DNA of 64,000 bases, from positions 17,412,771 to 17,476,770 of the forward strand of contig NC_135558.1 in assembly GCF_964340395.1 (NCBI RefSeq), in the 5' to 3' direction. Positions 42,714 to 55,441 of this stretch are shown in pieces. The notes beneath the pieces were generated by a model that was not told where the DNA came from, ran no database searches, and was given only the letters and a program-made list of their open reading frames with translations. How positions within the stretch are numbered: position 1 is the first letter of the stretch; every line of letters starts with the position of its first letter. Made by a program: the position numbers and the translations under genes. Source of the DNA: Glandiceps talaboti (lineage: Eukaryota; Hemichordata; Enteropneusta; Spengelidae).

Positions 42714-45690
42714 GTGAAAAGCGGGCGGGCTGATAGACCATTACAGATTCATATAAAGAAGCAAAGAATAGCAAAAAAAGGAGCCGAAGGTCACACGGTA
42801 CGGGTATATTATGGGTTAATGGGAGACAAGTACTCTTGCATGGTCACAGAGTCATAGTGTACATAATAAGATGGTCCCATCCAGAACATAGACACCGCCC
42901 TGTGTTATTTACCGTCTCAATTTGACACTTAACATATACGTACGTAGTAAAGACGGCACTCCCAAGACACTCCCATCTTAAAATATGGTAGCTAAAGTAC
43001 ACTTCAAAATGAATTCCTATACGTCCACCCATTTCTTGTGAAACAAGAATGACCTAATTTTATTATCATAATGGTATTGGACAGTCATTTTGAGATGTGG
43101 AGGGGGTCAAGATATAATAGTGACGTCCATTGTCAATGGCTCAGAAACTGAGATAGTAACAATGAAGAGTGACATTAGTAGGCAAACACTTGTGTTTACC
43201 TGCTACCTATGCAATTACAATTGGAGCGAAAACAGTGAGTTCCTCAAACACTCCAGGCCGATATGGCCTGTCAATATAACAGAGGAGACCTATGTGATAA
43301 TGTTGTTCAGTTATTTAGGCCAGCAACCCTTTCATATAGGGACCCAGTCTTCAGATACGTACTTGGAGCAGGTCGCCATATTGGTTTATTATTGAAGGTC
43401 GGATAAGAACAAACAAAACCTAGTCTTGTTTGTGTAACTAATTATAAATTCAACTAGAGACCAATTACAAATGTACATATTTAATCATTATACAACGTGA
43501 GTATACTTTTGAAATTTCCGTTTGCAAATTACACAATATTTCGCGGGTACATAAAAAAAACTCACTTGAAATCGCCTTGAATATTCCACGTTAAAAACTT
43601 AGTAAAACTTTCATTATCCGGTAAACTTTGTGTTATAAGTTTCGGACCATTTATCATATTACGTCATTTACAGTTTCCATAACAACAATTTCTGGAGACC
43701 TGGCGTGCTGTCATTTGAAAACAGAGCATGTGTGTGTTCGGAGAAATAAGAAAAAATTGCTGTTTTGTTTGTTAACAGCAATTGGTAGTAAGGGTTCGTG
43801 CTTGCCAATGGCACTAGTGACATTTTGAAAGGGTTCAATACAGGGTTGTTTGCACATACTGGATGTCACTCAAACGACTCTAAACGACTGTGTAGCATGA
43901 AAGCCACGGTGCTTAGCTTGTAAAACAAGCCGTGCGTGTGTGCAGGCATATTGCGTAATGGAGGGTAAAGTCGTCGGAACCTTTCTACTCGACGAATGAA
44001 ATACAAGGGTATACGGAAAAAAATCTTCATGACACAAACAATTCTTTGGTCACTATGCAAAAACCAGCTTTGAGTTCTGGCAGGGCATGCGTGAGAAAGC
44101 GTGAAAAAATCAGCCAAGCGGGGTAGTCTAAGTGTGGCCACTATATAAGGAATGAACGATAAATCATTTCAAGTTTTGCTTGTTATTTGTATTTTGAACA
44201 GATCGTTGTGAAAAAACTCAGGCGAGGACAAAAAAAAATTGGGCAAAAATAGCATTCTTATCGTCAAGACCTTAACTGCACTCCACCTACAGAAGGTAGC
44301 CCCACCTAAAAATCCCATTCATATCAAAATGGCCTCGAACAATCGCAACCAACCTGTTGAATACCCCGATGGTATCAATGAAGAATAAGGTTGGAGACGG
44401 ACTTGTGTCCTTATGCGAGGACTCCACAACGTATACCGCGTAAGACAATGGAGTGCGATGATTACTCGCGCCATGACAGCGTCGGGAGACTGGGAAATCG
44501 GTACCTACCTTTTGTACTTGAAAATATAAGACACAAGATTCGATGCCGTGTGTATTTGACTTGCCCGGACTGTCGGTTTACAACTAGCAACTGGAGCGGC
44601 ATCTAACCGCGCCCTAAACAAGCAGTGAACTTCTTATTCAAGAGAGTACGTGATAGGCATATACGATGTATATGGATCAAACTATTTAGAGGAGGGGGTA
44701 AATGAAACGTAACCGAATACTTATCTCTGCAATTTGAGCACTAAGTGGAAATGTTCAGTGAATTTGATATTTTGTTCGGCGTTTTAGTAAGTTTGGCTAG
44801 CGATATTTAGGAACCATCATCGTGAAACGATCAAGATGTGGTGGACCGCTACTTTGGATTCCCCTCAGCTCCCTTAGAACCGTCCAAAACTCTGGTCCTT
44901 AAAATTACTTTCTCTATACGAGTCTTAAAAGCAGTGACGTTTCTGTACATAAGAGAGGTAGCGAGCTATTCCATTCTGTTCTAAGGTCATGTAGGCTATT
45001 ATTATGCAAATGAGGAATCACGTAAAGGTCAGCTCAGGTAAGCTGCAGGGAGCAATACATGAACGCATTTCCATAATGGAGCCAATGAACCAAACCAACG
45101 CGAAAATTTGTGACTTTTAGTGTTCATGTAGCAAATTTTCATTTCTTGCACATACAGGTTGCAATAACTAACGTATAAAGAAACTTATTTCCGCGGATCC
45201 GTCTCAGTACTCCAAATACTATTAATAGTTTAAAGATGGCATATTTTCTGATATGGTCCCAAATCAAATTATCTTTTTGCACCTTAGGCCAAATAAAAAA
45301 AATAATGTGTTTCCGCTAACACAACCAACCTTAGTTAAGCCCTGACATTAAACATTGTTTTGCATGCAAAAAGGTAAAATGACAATAATTTATTTCTATA
45401 TCCGTGTATACCTTCATGCCTTTGCCTTATCTGTGGTCACTTTTTACAAAAGAAATCGTATTTCAGAGAGAAACCAGATCTTTTTGGACTACACCAATAC
45501 AGTCTGCATAATTTATTCATCTTCTTAACTTATAATTGTCTTCATTTACTTCTTTTACACCTCATCAAACTCTCACGGAAGTATTGTGACCGATGAGTAT
45601 CTTACCTTGGGGGTCGAAATAATTTTTAAAAAATTGAAGTAAAATAAAATAAAATTCCGACCTACCTATGTTAGGCCTAAACAAAGTTAT

Positions 45691-46042
45691 TGTTTGGTTC
45701 CGGTTACCCGACCGCACCTACCTTTTCACTGCCGATCCTTAACTTTTTTACGTATTCGAGAAAAAATGATAAGATTACAAAAAATGATGTATGACGTCTC
45801 GCAAGAAATAATGGATGCGAAAACTGACATCAACTTGAAAAGACAATATAAAACTGTTCTTCCCATCTGTAATGGTTGTACATCTGATAGGAAGCAATAA
45901 ACAACACAGAGACCATTTGGAAAACTATGGAAATAATGGAAAACCTGAACTAGACACTCAAACAGAAAAAAATAGAATGAAATAAAATAAAAACTGTACC
46001 TACACCACCTATTCTAAAATTGAGCGTAATCTGAACCAAACA
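45691..46042 (+). mobile_element. Dispersed repeat with conserved short open frame, copy 2, with terminal inverted repeats
   Basis: The left end TGTTTGGTTCCGGTTAC and the right end, read as reverse complement TGTTTGGTTCAGATTAC, form a terminal inverted repeat. The interior carries the same mini-frame as copy 1, ending CNGCTSDRKQ. Probably a non-autonomous DNA transposon; the frame could be a remnant of a transposase or captured gene. Confidence 0.75.
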
Positions 46043-47386
46043 TTTTTTTATTAATTTTTTTTATTTCGTCTTAATGGTTCGACAAAAGCTGAAAACAAAT
46101 CGCGGAGTGTAGGGTCATATCTGAATTTAAAAACAGTTGCAAACCAATTTCAATTCCATCAAATGACACGAAACAACTCATGTAACTTGAAGGACGCCCT
46201 CACACAGCGGAACGCAGAAAATTATGACAGCAAGCAAACCATCAAAGACTTGAATTATAAATCCATCATTTAATAGTTGATTTCCGGTTCCAAGATGCAT
46301 TGCGCGAGAGGACTCCGCTTATGTTGTTATATTTATTAGTCTTGTTTTATCTTTATTAATTTTGAAATAACATTTTCGTCAGGAAATGGTGGAAAGACAC
46401 GTTGACCTCTTTGATTACGAGTGATTTTATAGAAAAAAGTCTAAACGCCATCAATGACAGAGAGGGATTTTGCTGGTGAACCCAGGGTACGGTAAGGTGA
46501 CAACCATACCCCTGCATGAGTAGCGCGTGCAAACCCTTCTGCGCGTACACAATACATGGCATTGTATGAAGAGGCGCGCAGTGCATCGTGGAACCGGCAA
46601 CAGGTCTATAAGAACAGGTTATGGCCATTTACCATGATAATAATTCGCGTTCACAAACACATTTCCAGTTACATTGGCACTCCGTGTACATATACAGAGG
46701 CAGTGACACTTCTTATCGAACCATGGTGTGTAATACATGTATAAGTCTCTGTAGTTCCAACCTGCTGAACCACGTGTTATTAATCCATGGACTCGGATGG
46801 AGGGTCTATGATTAATCCAACGCTCTGTAAGCCTCATTTACTGGGATTTAGTCCCACAGTGATGCTTCCTATCAAGGGTGAACGACACTCCAGGAATATA
46901 TGTAAAGTTTGGGTTCTGGAGAGTAGTTTCATGGTTCCACGTCACTAGCTTACACTGCAAGCGATTGCCGGCAAATTAAAATCCAAGCTGAAACTTGTTC
47001 CTCATTCATTGTTCAGTACTGGTCCTTGGCAGTGACACACATTGTTTCATGCAGTGGTCGAATATAGATATTCATGGCTGATGGTAATAAGCACTTGGGA
47101 GTCCATGAACTGTTTCCTTAGAATAATGTCTTATTGCAAAAAGTGGCATAAGCTGGGTGACTTGTGCGTCATCGGATCGTTTATAAATTGTACTTTGATA
47201 CCAGATTTGACTTCAGTTAATTGCAAAGTAATGGCTAAATGTGCTCCAGTAACTGCATTGCTGCGAGCACCTTATATAAACATGAAGCACAAACGACTTC
47301 CAAACACATGTAAGCTCAGATTGTGTCGCTTTAATCACGGTTCTGATTGGTCTAAAAAAAAGAGCCAATGTAAGAGATTGGTAGCC

Positions 47387-47803
47387 TACAGTAGTCTCGG
47401 TTACCCAGCCTCTCGCCGCTAGGGGCTCTGCCAACGAGACCCTGCACCCCAAACGAGAGTCTGGGGAAACGAGATTTCAATAGCCCCAGGAAGTAGCCTC
47501 TGGAGCAGTGCACCATGGGAAGTACTGTACTTCACGTCCAACATTGCAGGCTGAACGATTGGGGTACCTTCGCTTCAGATTATCACTTCTCAAGCGACTT
47601 AATTACAACCAAAAGGCCTCATAAACCCATTTTTATGCTTGGAAGAAATGTACCGTGTGACTTCAGTAGCGGGGTAGTTGTGGAATCTCTTTTCCCCAGA
47701 CTCTTGTGTTGGGGTGGTCTTGTAGGCGGAGCCCCCAGTGGCGAGAGTCTGGGTAGGCGGAGCCCCCAGTGGCGAGAGTCCGGGTAACCGAGCCTAATCC
47801 TAC
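47387..47803. mobile_element. MITE with about 85-bp terminal inverted repeats
   Basis: The left end (TCTCGGTTACCCAGCCTCTCGCC... through CGAGAGTCTGGGGAAACGAG) is the reverse complement of the right end (CTTTTCCCCAGACTCT... through GGCGAGAGTCCGGGTAACCGAG). The right end contains a tandem duplication of about 32 bases (GGCGGAGCCCCCAGTGGCGA twice). Confidence 0.9.
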
Positions 47804-48124
47804 AGCTGTACCTGAATGACTAATAGCTATGTATAGGTGATGAATTCGATACACACACAGTATAAAGGATCCGCCAGTCCACAACAAATGTAATTGTACA
47901 CTTAACTGACATTACCACAGGATCATTTTATTCACAATTTCAACTAACTGCTGCTATACCAGGTGCTTTCTAGAGAATTGAAATTGACAACTGTCCTCAA
48001 GATATACGCCAAGAGTGACTGGTTTCTTATTTTCAACAACAACCTCTCTTTTTCTGTATTTCTCTAAGTTTTAAATACATTTACACATAAAAGTTATAAA
48101 GTTGTGTATAAGTAAAACACGTGT

Positions 48125-48249
48125 GCGTACGTACGTACGTACATACATACATACATACATACATACATACATACATACATACATACATACATTACGTACG
48201 TACGTACACGTACGCACGCACACACGCACGCACGCAGACAGACAGACAG

Positions 48250-48288
<39 letters not shown>

Positions 48289-48290
48289 CT
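48125..48290. repeat. ACGT/ACAT/CAGA microsatellite compound
   Basis: GTACGTAC, ACAT, ACGT, CACGCACG and CAGA blocks in series, downstream of lectin gene A. Confidence 0.95.
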
Positions 48291-48525
48291 GAATAAATAT
48301 TCTAAAGGATATATTATGTTGTTAGGTCGTACATTGACATAACTGAACTTCGACTACGCTTAGAACAAAAAAAAATATAGTGTAATACGTCAATGGTTTA
48401 TGTTAGTCCATGCGTAACCATGGTAACTTTATCCCCACATAAACTGGAGCGTACGATGTATTACAACCTCTTGTATTACCAAGAACTCCTCCTTTTGAAT
48501 TAAAATTGCAACCTTATTATCAGAT

Positions 48526-49682
48526 TCATGACACAGCTTTCATTTCGCAAATATACCGTCTAGAACCATTACAGCCACTGTCGTTCCATAGTGTGTTCGA
48601 TGTTATTATCAGTACACAATGATTTGTAGCCGTATTTCCATTCGGTTCTCCCATATTCCACTTCATAAAAACCAGACTCGTGCCGTCAACCCACTTGTAA
48701 TTGTTTACTGGCTGTGAGTTTGAAAACAAGAAGAAGTCATACATCATTAAAGGGGCACAGTCTGTAACTTTTAGGGATCGAAGGGTGCTTTTATTGACAT
48801 TGGGAATTTTCTTATTGCTGGTTTATGGGTTTATCACGTCGCCATTGGCACAAGTCGCGTAATGAATGTAACGTTCAGTGTTGTCAATATGAAACGAACT
48901 ATTTCTGCCATGTGTACGTAATGAAAACTTCGAACCCTAAAACATAGCGTCATCAGGCTCGACCAAAATCGTACCAACATTGCTACTTTTCAAGTGCTTT
49001 TTCTGTATATACGCACTGTAGTAAATGACTCAATAAAAATCTTACCGATATTGCTACATTTGCTACGTGTGAAATATCATTATATACAAAGCATGGCCAT
49101 GCGATTTGCTAGATAATGGTATTTCGCACGCAGAAACGTAAAATGTAACCCTCGCCTAATTCATTTTTTTCTAAGTATGACCCTCCCTCGAGAGCCGATT
49201 TGTAAAATTAATTCCTCGGCCCTCACACTTCTTCATTACTGAAGGCTCCCTAAGAATGAGCGCTAGCTATAGCGCTGTGACAGAACAAGTGACGTCAATG
49301 CAATGCTTTCTTACCGTGTAAAAAAGACCAATCCAAAAATTGCATTCATAACTAGGACTACATGTATTGGGTATCAGTTGAACTTGACTTTCTAAAAAAT
49401 TGTGTTCGTCACTATCTTCAGTAATGGTTAAATCAGCCTCCACATTTCCATGGACTTTCACAGCTGCACCTAAATTTTGACAAGTTGTACGTGCATCGGC
49501 CCAAGATTTCTGGTCAGTTGCGAAGTAATAACAGGAATGGGTGTATTTGATCCATCCAGCAGGACATCCTATGCTGGTAGCTACGTAGGTAAAGAGATAA
49601 GTATGGCATACTTGATCAAATTAATGTCCTTCAGCAGATACGGACGCACAATGTGACACAGATACTTTAAAACGCATAATTA

Positions 49683-49732
<50 letters not shown>

Positions 49733-52700
49733 AATGATGATGATGACGACGATGATGGTGGTGCTAGTGCTGGTATGGTAATTGTGGTAGTGGTAGTGGT
49801 GGTGATGGTGCTGGTATGGTGGTGGTGGTGGTGGTGGTGGCTGTGGTGGTGATAGTGGTGGTGTGTGGTGGTATGGTGGTGGTGTGTGGTGATACTGGTC
49901 TGGTATGGCACTGGTGGTGGTGATGGTGGCGGTGGTTTATGGTGGTGGTGTGTGGTGGTGGTGGTGCAGGTACTGGTGGGGGTGCTGGTGCTGGTGCTGA
50001 TGGTGGTGGTGGTGGTGGTGGTGGTGGTTGTCGTGGTCGTGGTAGTAGTCGGGGTAGTGGTGGTACCGGTGGTAGTGGTAATACTAGTGGTGATGGTGGC
50101 GGTGGTGGTGGTAATGGTGGTGGTAATGGTGGTGGTGGTGGTGATACGTTGTGATGACACGCTATGGTGGTGATATGGTGATGCCACAAAGGTACGGATA
50201 TGGTCAGAATTGAAATACATGTTTTGTATTATATACAATCATCACAGTTCCTGTTATTGTACACAATCAAATCACATTGCATGATGGACGTCATAACTCA
50301 CCATTCTCACAATTACTTCCAGTCATAAACAACGGACATTTACATATGTAACCATGACTACTACAATCTTCTTCACAAATGCCACCATTAAGACAGGGTG
50401 ATTCCGAACACATGTCAGTCTGTTAATGAACAAAACGGGTTTAAAACATGTTTTATACCTTGGAAGAAATGTACTATGTGACCCCCCCCCCCCCCCCAGT
50501 ACTTAGAACGTCTTTCCCAGGCTCTCTGGGTGGTCTCGTAGAAGAGTCCCCAGTGGTGAGAGTTTGTAACCCAGGCTAGTATGTTTACGTTTTGAGTAGG
50601 ATTACTTTATAAGGTCGTGATTTGCTGTTGTTTGAAGGAGAACAAGCTAGTTATGAAATTACAAAATGTAAGAGCGGGGTAATGTCGTAGTCTGTAAGGT
50701 GATCGTGAAGGGCGCCCTCACACATCGGCCAACCCCTCGAAGGGCGAAACGTCACACGACGTATCTTACAGTCTAGGTAATGTCGTTGTTGCTTTGTGAT
50801 GTTCACCGTTTTCTTAAAAAGTAGCGCCAATGCTCCTGTAGCACAAGTGAACAGTTAATGTGCTTTTTAAAAAATGTTAATGCAAAAAGCTGATTTAGCC
50901 ATGTTGTTATTACATACATACAGCAACACATAGTACACTCAAAGATGTTCTCAACAAGTGAAAGTTTCTATAAAGTATTCAATGCGCTATCAATGCTTAC
51001 AGCTAAAATGATGTAGGCTTGGTGTTTCACTCATGGGGCATTACATCTAAAATGATGAAGGCTTGGTGTTTCACTCATCATGTGACATGACATTTATTAC
51101 ACACCCTCAGGCAACTTCTAATGCAAAAGAAACAATTACATAAGTGCCGTGCACAGTGGGGATGTAGAAGTAGTCAAGTTGAAATGTTGATTAAGTTAGA
51201 AAATAACCTATTGCAGCTATTAAAATACAAAAAAAAAGTAATCAAGGCCATGTGCAATGTTTTCATTAGCAGCAATGCGAAAGAACAGCCATGCTTGTCC
51301 ATGTTTAATGTGATTGGGCAAAGAATCCCGGTGTGTTTATTGTGTCTACGTTATTGTTATAGTCTATACTCAGACCAAATTCTCTATACTATTCTGAGGT
51401 CTAGAGTAGAAATATGTCTCGCTGTATGCCAAAAAACATAACGTCCAATGAGTGAATACCAATGTATTATATTTTATGTATAATATCCAGAAAGACTTTA
51501 AGACTGGAGCAGAACATAGCAAATACTTTCAAGAACTCTTTTATTTCTGAACTTTGCGTATTAACTGCAATCATTATTGAAATCCTGATACCATCATGAA
51601 AATTAGCAACTGTTATGAGTCTAAGACCCGTGTTGCTTTCATGTCTGCAATGTTTGACATAGTATGCTTTCTTCGCTATGTATATGAGTATATCACGTGG
51701 ATATCACTTGTCACCGTGGGTCATTGACATCTGTTATAACTGTACAAATAAACAACTTCGTAAATATGATTATATATTAGTTTTATAGGAGTAGTGTGAA
51801 TCAAAGATATCCGATTTAAAAGTGGCCATATGGAAGAGGATTTGGCATTTATTTTGGCTTTGTAATTTACAAAACAATTATATCATGCGGGCGTCCTTCT
51901 TGACAAATCAATGTAGAACAACATATGCCAAGTCCTTGTTTGTAACTCAATACATTACTATACAAATGTAGATTAATAAATGTGTATAAATTATGTTATT
52001 TTATGAGCAAACTTTAAAAAAATTCTTTTAGCTTGCATAAGGTTTTTATTTATTCATTTGAGTAACACATTGAAAATAATATGATAACATTTTGAGAAAA
52101 GGATTTGTAGACTAGAAACAACATACTCTGAAGAGTGTATGATGAAAAAAACCACCTAGGATTTGAATAATTTGGCTTCGTGTATTGAGTTGAACAATAA
52201 AGCAGATAACAATGTCCACACAGGAATAACAGTTATATGTAATAAGTTACTGTATGTAAACACTATTTGACTGTACTTTCTACTCGTCATGTTTAGTTAC
52301 TTTGATCTACTGGATAACTACCATTTATATAAACTTATATTTATATTATGTTATGTTCATTTTATTACATTGACCTGGCTTTTCAAGATTTTTTAATTTT
52401 TTATTGTATTTATTTATTTAACGGATAGCTAATGTGAGCTAGTCCCATTTATAGGCTCCTTTGGTTCAGTGTTAGTGCAGGAGGAAACTGAAAACCTGCA
52501 TTGTACGGTAGAGTAAAACTAAACGACACTATTCGTACTTACAGAGCATGGTAAATTTAATTAAACCCAGGATGCAGAGGTAAGAGGCGTACCAGCTAAC
52601 CGAACATATGGCCGCTAACCCATCATATCAATATGATATAGGCCTAACATTATCTTTCTAATATCATAACTAGGCAAAGCCCTTAAGCTCACGCAGGGTA

Positions 52701-54751
52701 GATTCATTTATGACCGCGACCGGCTGCCTCACGATGATATCGTAGATAGCGCCATCGGCGTGGAGAATGCGCATAGTATATGGAGCGCGCATGCGTAGTC
52801 ACTGCGCCGCAATGCATCCTTGGGTAAAATCATCCAAAACACTTCGGTTAGTATATAGGACGCGTATGCGTACTAGTCATTGATTTGCTACGCGAGCTAT
52901 CAAATTCTTTTGAGTCGAGAAATTTCTAATCATGTTAAGAAAAAATATCTGACTGTGTTTTTTAAAATCTTTAAAGTCCCAATTACTGTTGAAGAGCTGG
53001 ACGATAATTGACTTGCGGCAAAAACACAAATGTAAACTCGTCTTAGGTTAACACAACAATTAAAAGATTGACAATGTACATATAATATACATGGATGAAA
53101 GACATATTGATGTATAATTTGCAATTCCCCTACATAATGGAAATGACAAGTCGACCTACATCAATTAAATAGAATCATTTATAACCTACTTTTTTTTTCT
53201 ATTATACGTCATGATCATACAAGCTTTAATTTCAAATGACAAGCATCGATTTTACCTTTAATAAAAAAAAATACAGATCGAATCCATTACTGCATGACAA
53301 ATTCTTTCCCCACAAATAATGGAGAATCGTTGGAAAATAAATTAACAATAAAATATAGTAAACAGACTGAATATTATATAATGCCACCGAAAGGACGAAC
53401 GAATTGTGATCTAAGGTGACGCTATTATTGGACTATTGGATTACTTGCCATAAAAGACACATGGCACAAGAAACTGAGAGTGCATAGCTTGTTGGGGTTA
53501 TTGACCAGCGTCTATCTTAAAAATAACAAATAGTAGCCGTTAAGGCCAAAATAAATTAATTAACAGGAGTATTCCGACAGTTGCATCACGTTGTACTTCA
53601 ATACATACTTGTCATGTTATATAATTTCATTGTTCTATCAGACATCACTTATGGATTAGAGAAGTATGGCGGCAGCACATACCTAACATATCAAAAATGA
53701 ACTGTATATCATACAAAAAAAGACTTATGCGAATTATAAATGCCAACAAATGGAATGAATCTTTGGAACCATTCTTTCATAAGCGGGGCACGTTGAACAT
53801 TTATCAGTAACATATAACTAAAATGATGTAGGCTTGGTGTTTCACTCATGGGACATTACAGCTAAAATGATATAGGCTCGGTGTTTCGCTCATGGGACAT
53901 TACGTTTTTGATACGAAGATAGACATATTTCAACTCTAGACTAACAATAACTGAGACACAATAAACACAGCAGGATCCTTTGCTCAATCACATTGAACAC
54001 TGATAAGCATTGCTATTCTTTCACAGTGCAGTAAAACAGGTTTCTAATGAAAACATTACACATGGACTTGATGATTTTGATGGCTGCAATTGTTTATTTT
54101 CTAACTGATAATCAACATATCAAGTTGAATACTTCTACATCCCCACTGTGCATGGCACCTATGTAATTGTTTCTTTTGAACGGACGGACGGACGGACGGA
54201 CGGACGGACGGACAGACAGACAGGCAGACAGACAGACAGGCAGGCAGACAGACGAGACAATTTCTGAACAATTTAGATTTGGGTTGTCTTTTTAAGATAA
54301 TCATATCAAGATCAAAAGGAGTGAAGATATCTAAAATAAAGATCTTTGTTTACGGTAGCAATCCAAATTGGTTTTTACGTAATTAAAGGAACGTTTCACT
54401 TTTCGATCTGACAAAATAGCCCAGTTTTGTCATTGAAACAATCAGCGTTGTGGATGTTTCACTTTTAATAGTATATGCAACAAATCGCAATTTATTGATG
54501 CTTAAAATCATGTTTGATCACGTTTTATAAACACATACAAAATAGCATCGCCCGATGAGAATATTAAGTGAAATTAAATAATATCAGATTCCTCATCCAT
54601 ACACATATACACAAATACATAGGAAAATTAAACAGGTTGTGAAATTATATTCACTCACCGTCCGATTTCCATTCGGCGAAGACAAACACACCGCGTCGGC
54701 CTCGTGTGGAAGGACACTGATAAACGTCACCAGAGCGACGATTTGCAACAT
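48526..54751 (-). CDS. Secreted EGF plus C-type lectin protein, gene A (4 exons)
   Basis: Exons in gene order: 54659-54751 (signal peptide MLQIVALVTFISVLP...), 50302-50419 (one EGF domain, [16 protein letters not shown] to GSNCEN), 49315-49568 (first half of the C-type lectin domain, SCYYFATDQKSWADAR and FWIGL) and 48526-48711 (second half). Phases are 0, 1 and 0; 216 residues. The calcium/sugar motifs are complete: GEPNGN, the mannose-type EPN, and LWNDSGC, the WND. Last Cys is in RRYICE. Expected to be secreted and to bind sugar in a calcium-dependent way, as in innate recognition; this is inferred. The exon 49315-49568 acceptor could alternatively lie about 12 bases upstream. Its tandem paralogue is gene B, with identical architecture. 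Confidence 0.9.
49155..49255 (-). mobile_element. Dispersed repeat starting GAGCCTTCAGT, copy 2
   Basis: Reverse strand reads GGGAGCCTTCAGTAATGAAG, TTTTACAAATCGGCTCTCGA, GGGAGGGTCATACTTAGAAA. In lectin gene A. Confidence 0.65.
49682..50155. repeat. GAT then GGT trinucleotide-rich array in lectin gene A intron
   Basis: ATG units (49683-49745) and then nearly 400 bases of imperfect GGT/GCT/GAT units, between the EGF exon and the first lectin exon. Long frames over it on both strands are translations of the repeat. The matching intron of gene B contains the same kind of array. Confidence 0.95.
50455..50580 (+). mobile_element. Right-end fragment of the MITE at 47387
   Basis: GGAAGAAATGTACTATGTGA, GGTGGTCTCGTAGAAGAGTC and CCCAGTGGTGAGAGT match 47640-47800 in order. 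Only one tandem unit is present and a poly-C run replaces part of the interior. In lectin gene A intron 1. Confidence 0.8.
50692..50771. mobile_element. Small palindromic MITE, same family, copy 3
   Basis: Begins CTGTAAGGTGATCGTGAAGG and ends CACACGACGTATCTTACAG. It is in the first intron of lectin gene A and is the shortest of the three copies. Confidence 0.8.
51000..51430 (+). mobile_element. Element copy with terminal tandem repeat, orientation 1
   Basis: Starts with two 43-base units containing CTAAAATGATG-AGGCTTGGT and GTTTCACTCATGGG, followed by sequence including AAGAAACAATTACATAAGTG and CACAGTGGGGATGTAGAAGT. The interior is the reverse complement of 53930-54180. Lies in lectin gene A intron 1. 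Confidence 0.75.
51815..52010. mobile_element. Hairpin MITE (AGTGGCCAT family), half copy
   Basis: Begins TTTAAAAGTGGCCATATGGA and continues through AAGTCCTTGTTTGTAACTCA like the other two copies, but the complementary right half is missing. Confidence 0.8.
53819..54180 (-). mobile_element. Element copy with terminal tandem repeat, orientation 2
   Basis: Two units of the same CTAAAATGATGTAGGCTTGG terminal repeat (53819-53905) precede an interior that is inverted relative to the copy at 51000. Taken together the copies imply a parent with inverted terminal tandem units at both ends. It abuts a GGAC/CAGA microsatellite (54180-54253). Confidence 0.7.
54180..54254. repeat. CGGA and CAGA/GGCA microsatellite
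   Basis: Seven or eight CGGA units followed by CAGA and GGCA units, in intron 1 of lectin gene A. Confidence 0.95.
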
Positions 54752-54866
54752 TATACCCGTGAAAAATGACTGCGAAATGTTTAATATGATCAAATTCTCG
54801 TATGTAATAATTACATATTGAAATTTCCTCTGTAGCCATGAAATCTACAGAAATCTACACGGTGGG

Positions 54867-54874
54867 TCACGTGA
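54867..54874. promoter_or_regulatory. TCACGTGA box upstream of lectin gene A
   Basis: Sits in GGGTCACGTGACTAC, 116 bases upstream of the ATG at 54751. Gene B has TCACGTGACT at almost the same distance, so the site predates or followed the duplication as a unit. Factor binding is inferred. Confidence 0.4.
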
Positions 54875-54942
54875 CTACAGTGTCAGTCGTACACATATAC
54901 AAAGCCATCGATTATTTATCTTCACTTTCATTTCTGTTTTAG

Positions 54943-55035
54943 GGAGCCTTCAGTATTTACAAGCGGGGGGGGGCGGAGGAAATCACACATGGTCTGTTAT
55001 GTAAAACATGACCCTCCCCATGATAACTGCATATA
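54943..55035 (+). mobile_element. Dispersed repeat starting GAGCCTTCAGT, copy 3
   Basis: GGGAGCCTTCAGTATTTACA, then a poly-G run; less similar after that. Just upstream of lectin gene A. Confidence 0.55.
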
Positions 55036-55384
55036 CTGAACGTTAATCAATATTCCCATTATATGTATACATACAAATTAAATGATTTTCACTCTGCATT
55101 AGAAAGCAATATTTCTACATACGGTGACAAATAGTAAAAGACTGGCTAGACACCTTTCTCTTATAATCTTATGTACACAATCTAGTTAGTATCGAAAACG
55201 TGCTTTCCATGTTGTGCATGTTCTGTCCGGTCTGGTCACTTGTAAAAGTTCCCTGATATCATTGTCATCATCATCACCTTCACCTCCAGTATTACCATTA
55301 TCAGTGTCACTTTAATCTGACTTACTGGTACTACTTGAGTCAGTACATATATCACTGTCCGTTTTTTCTATGACATTCAAAACT

Positions 55385-55441
<57 letters not shown>

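Noticed and set aside
43090-43395. 101-codon frame with Cys pairs (CYLCNYNW)
   Set aside because: A single isolated frame with no splice partners, no recognised domain and no clear promoter; may be chance.
44391-44606. 71-codon frame with CPDC, possible zinc ribbon
   Set aside because: Only one CxxC pair, no homologue recognised, in repeat-rich spacer; insufficient support.
49621-50238. 205-codon Thr/His-rich frame
   Set aside because: Translation of the GGT/GAT array in a lectin intron.
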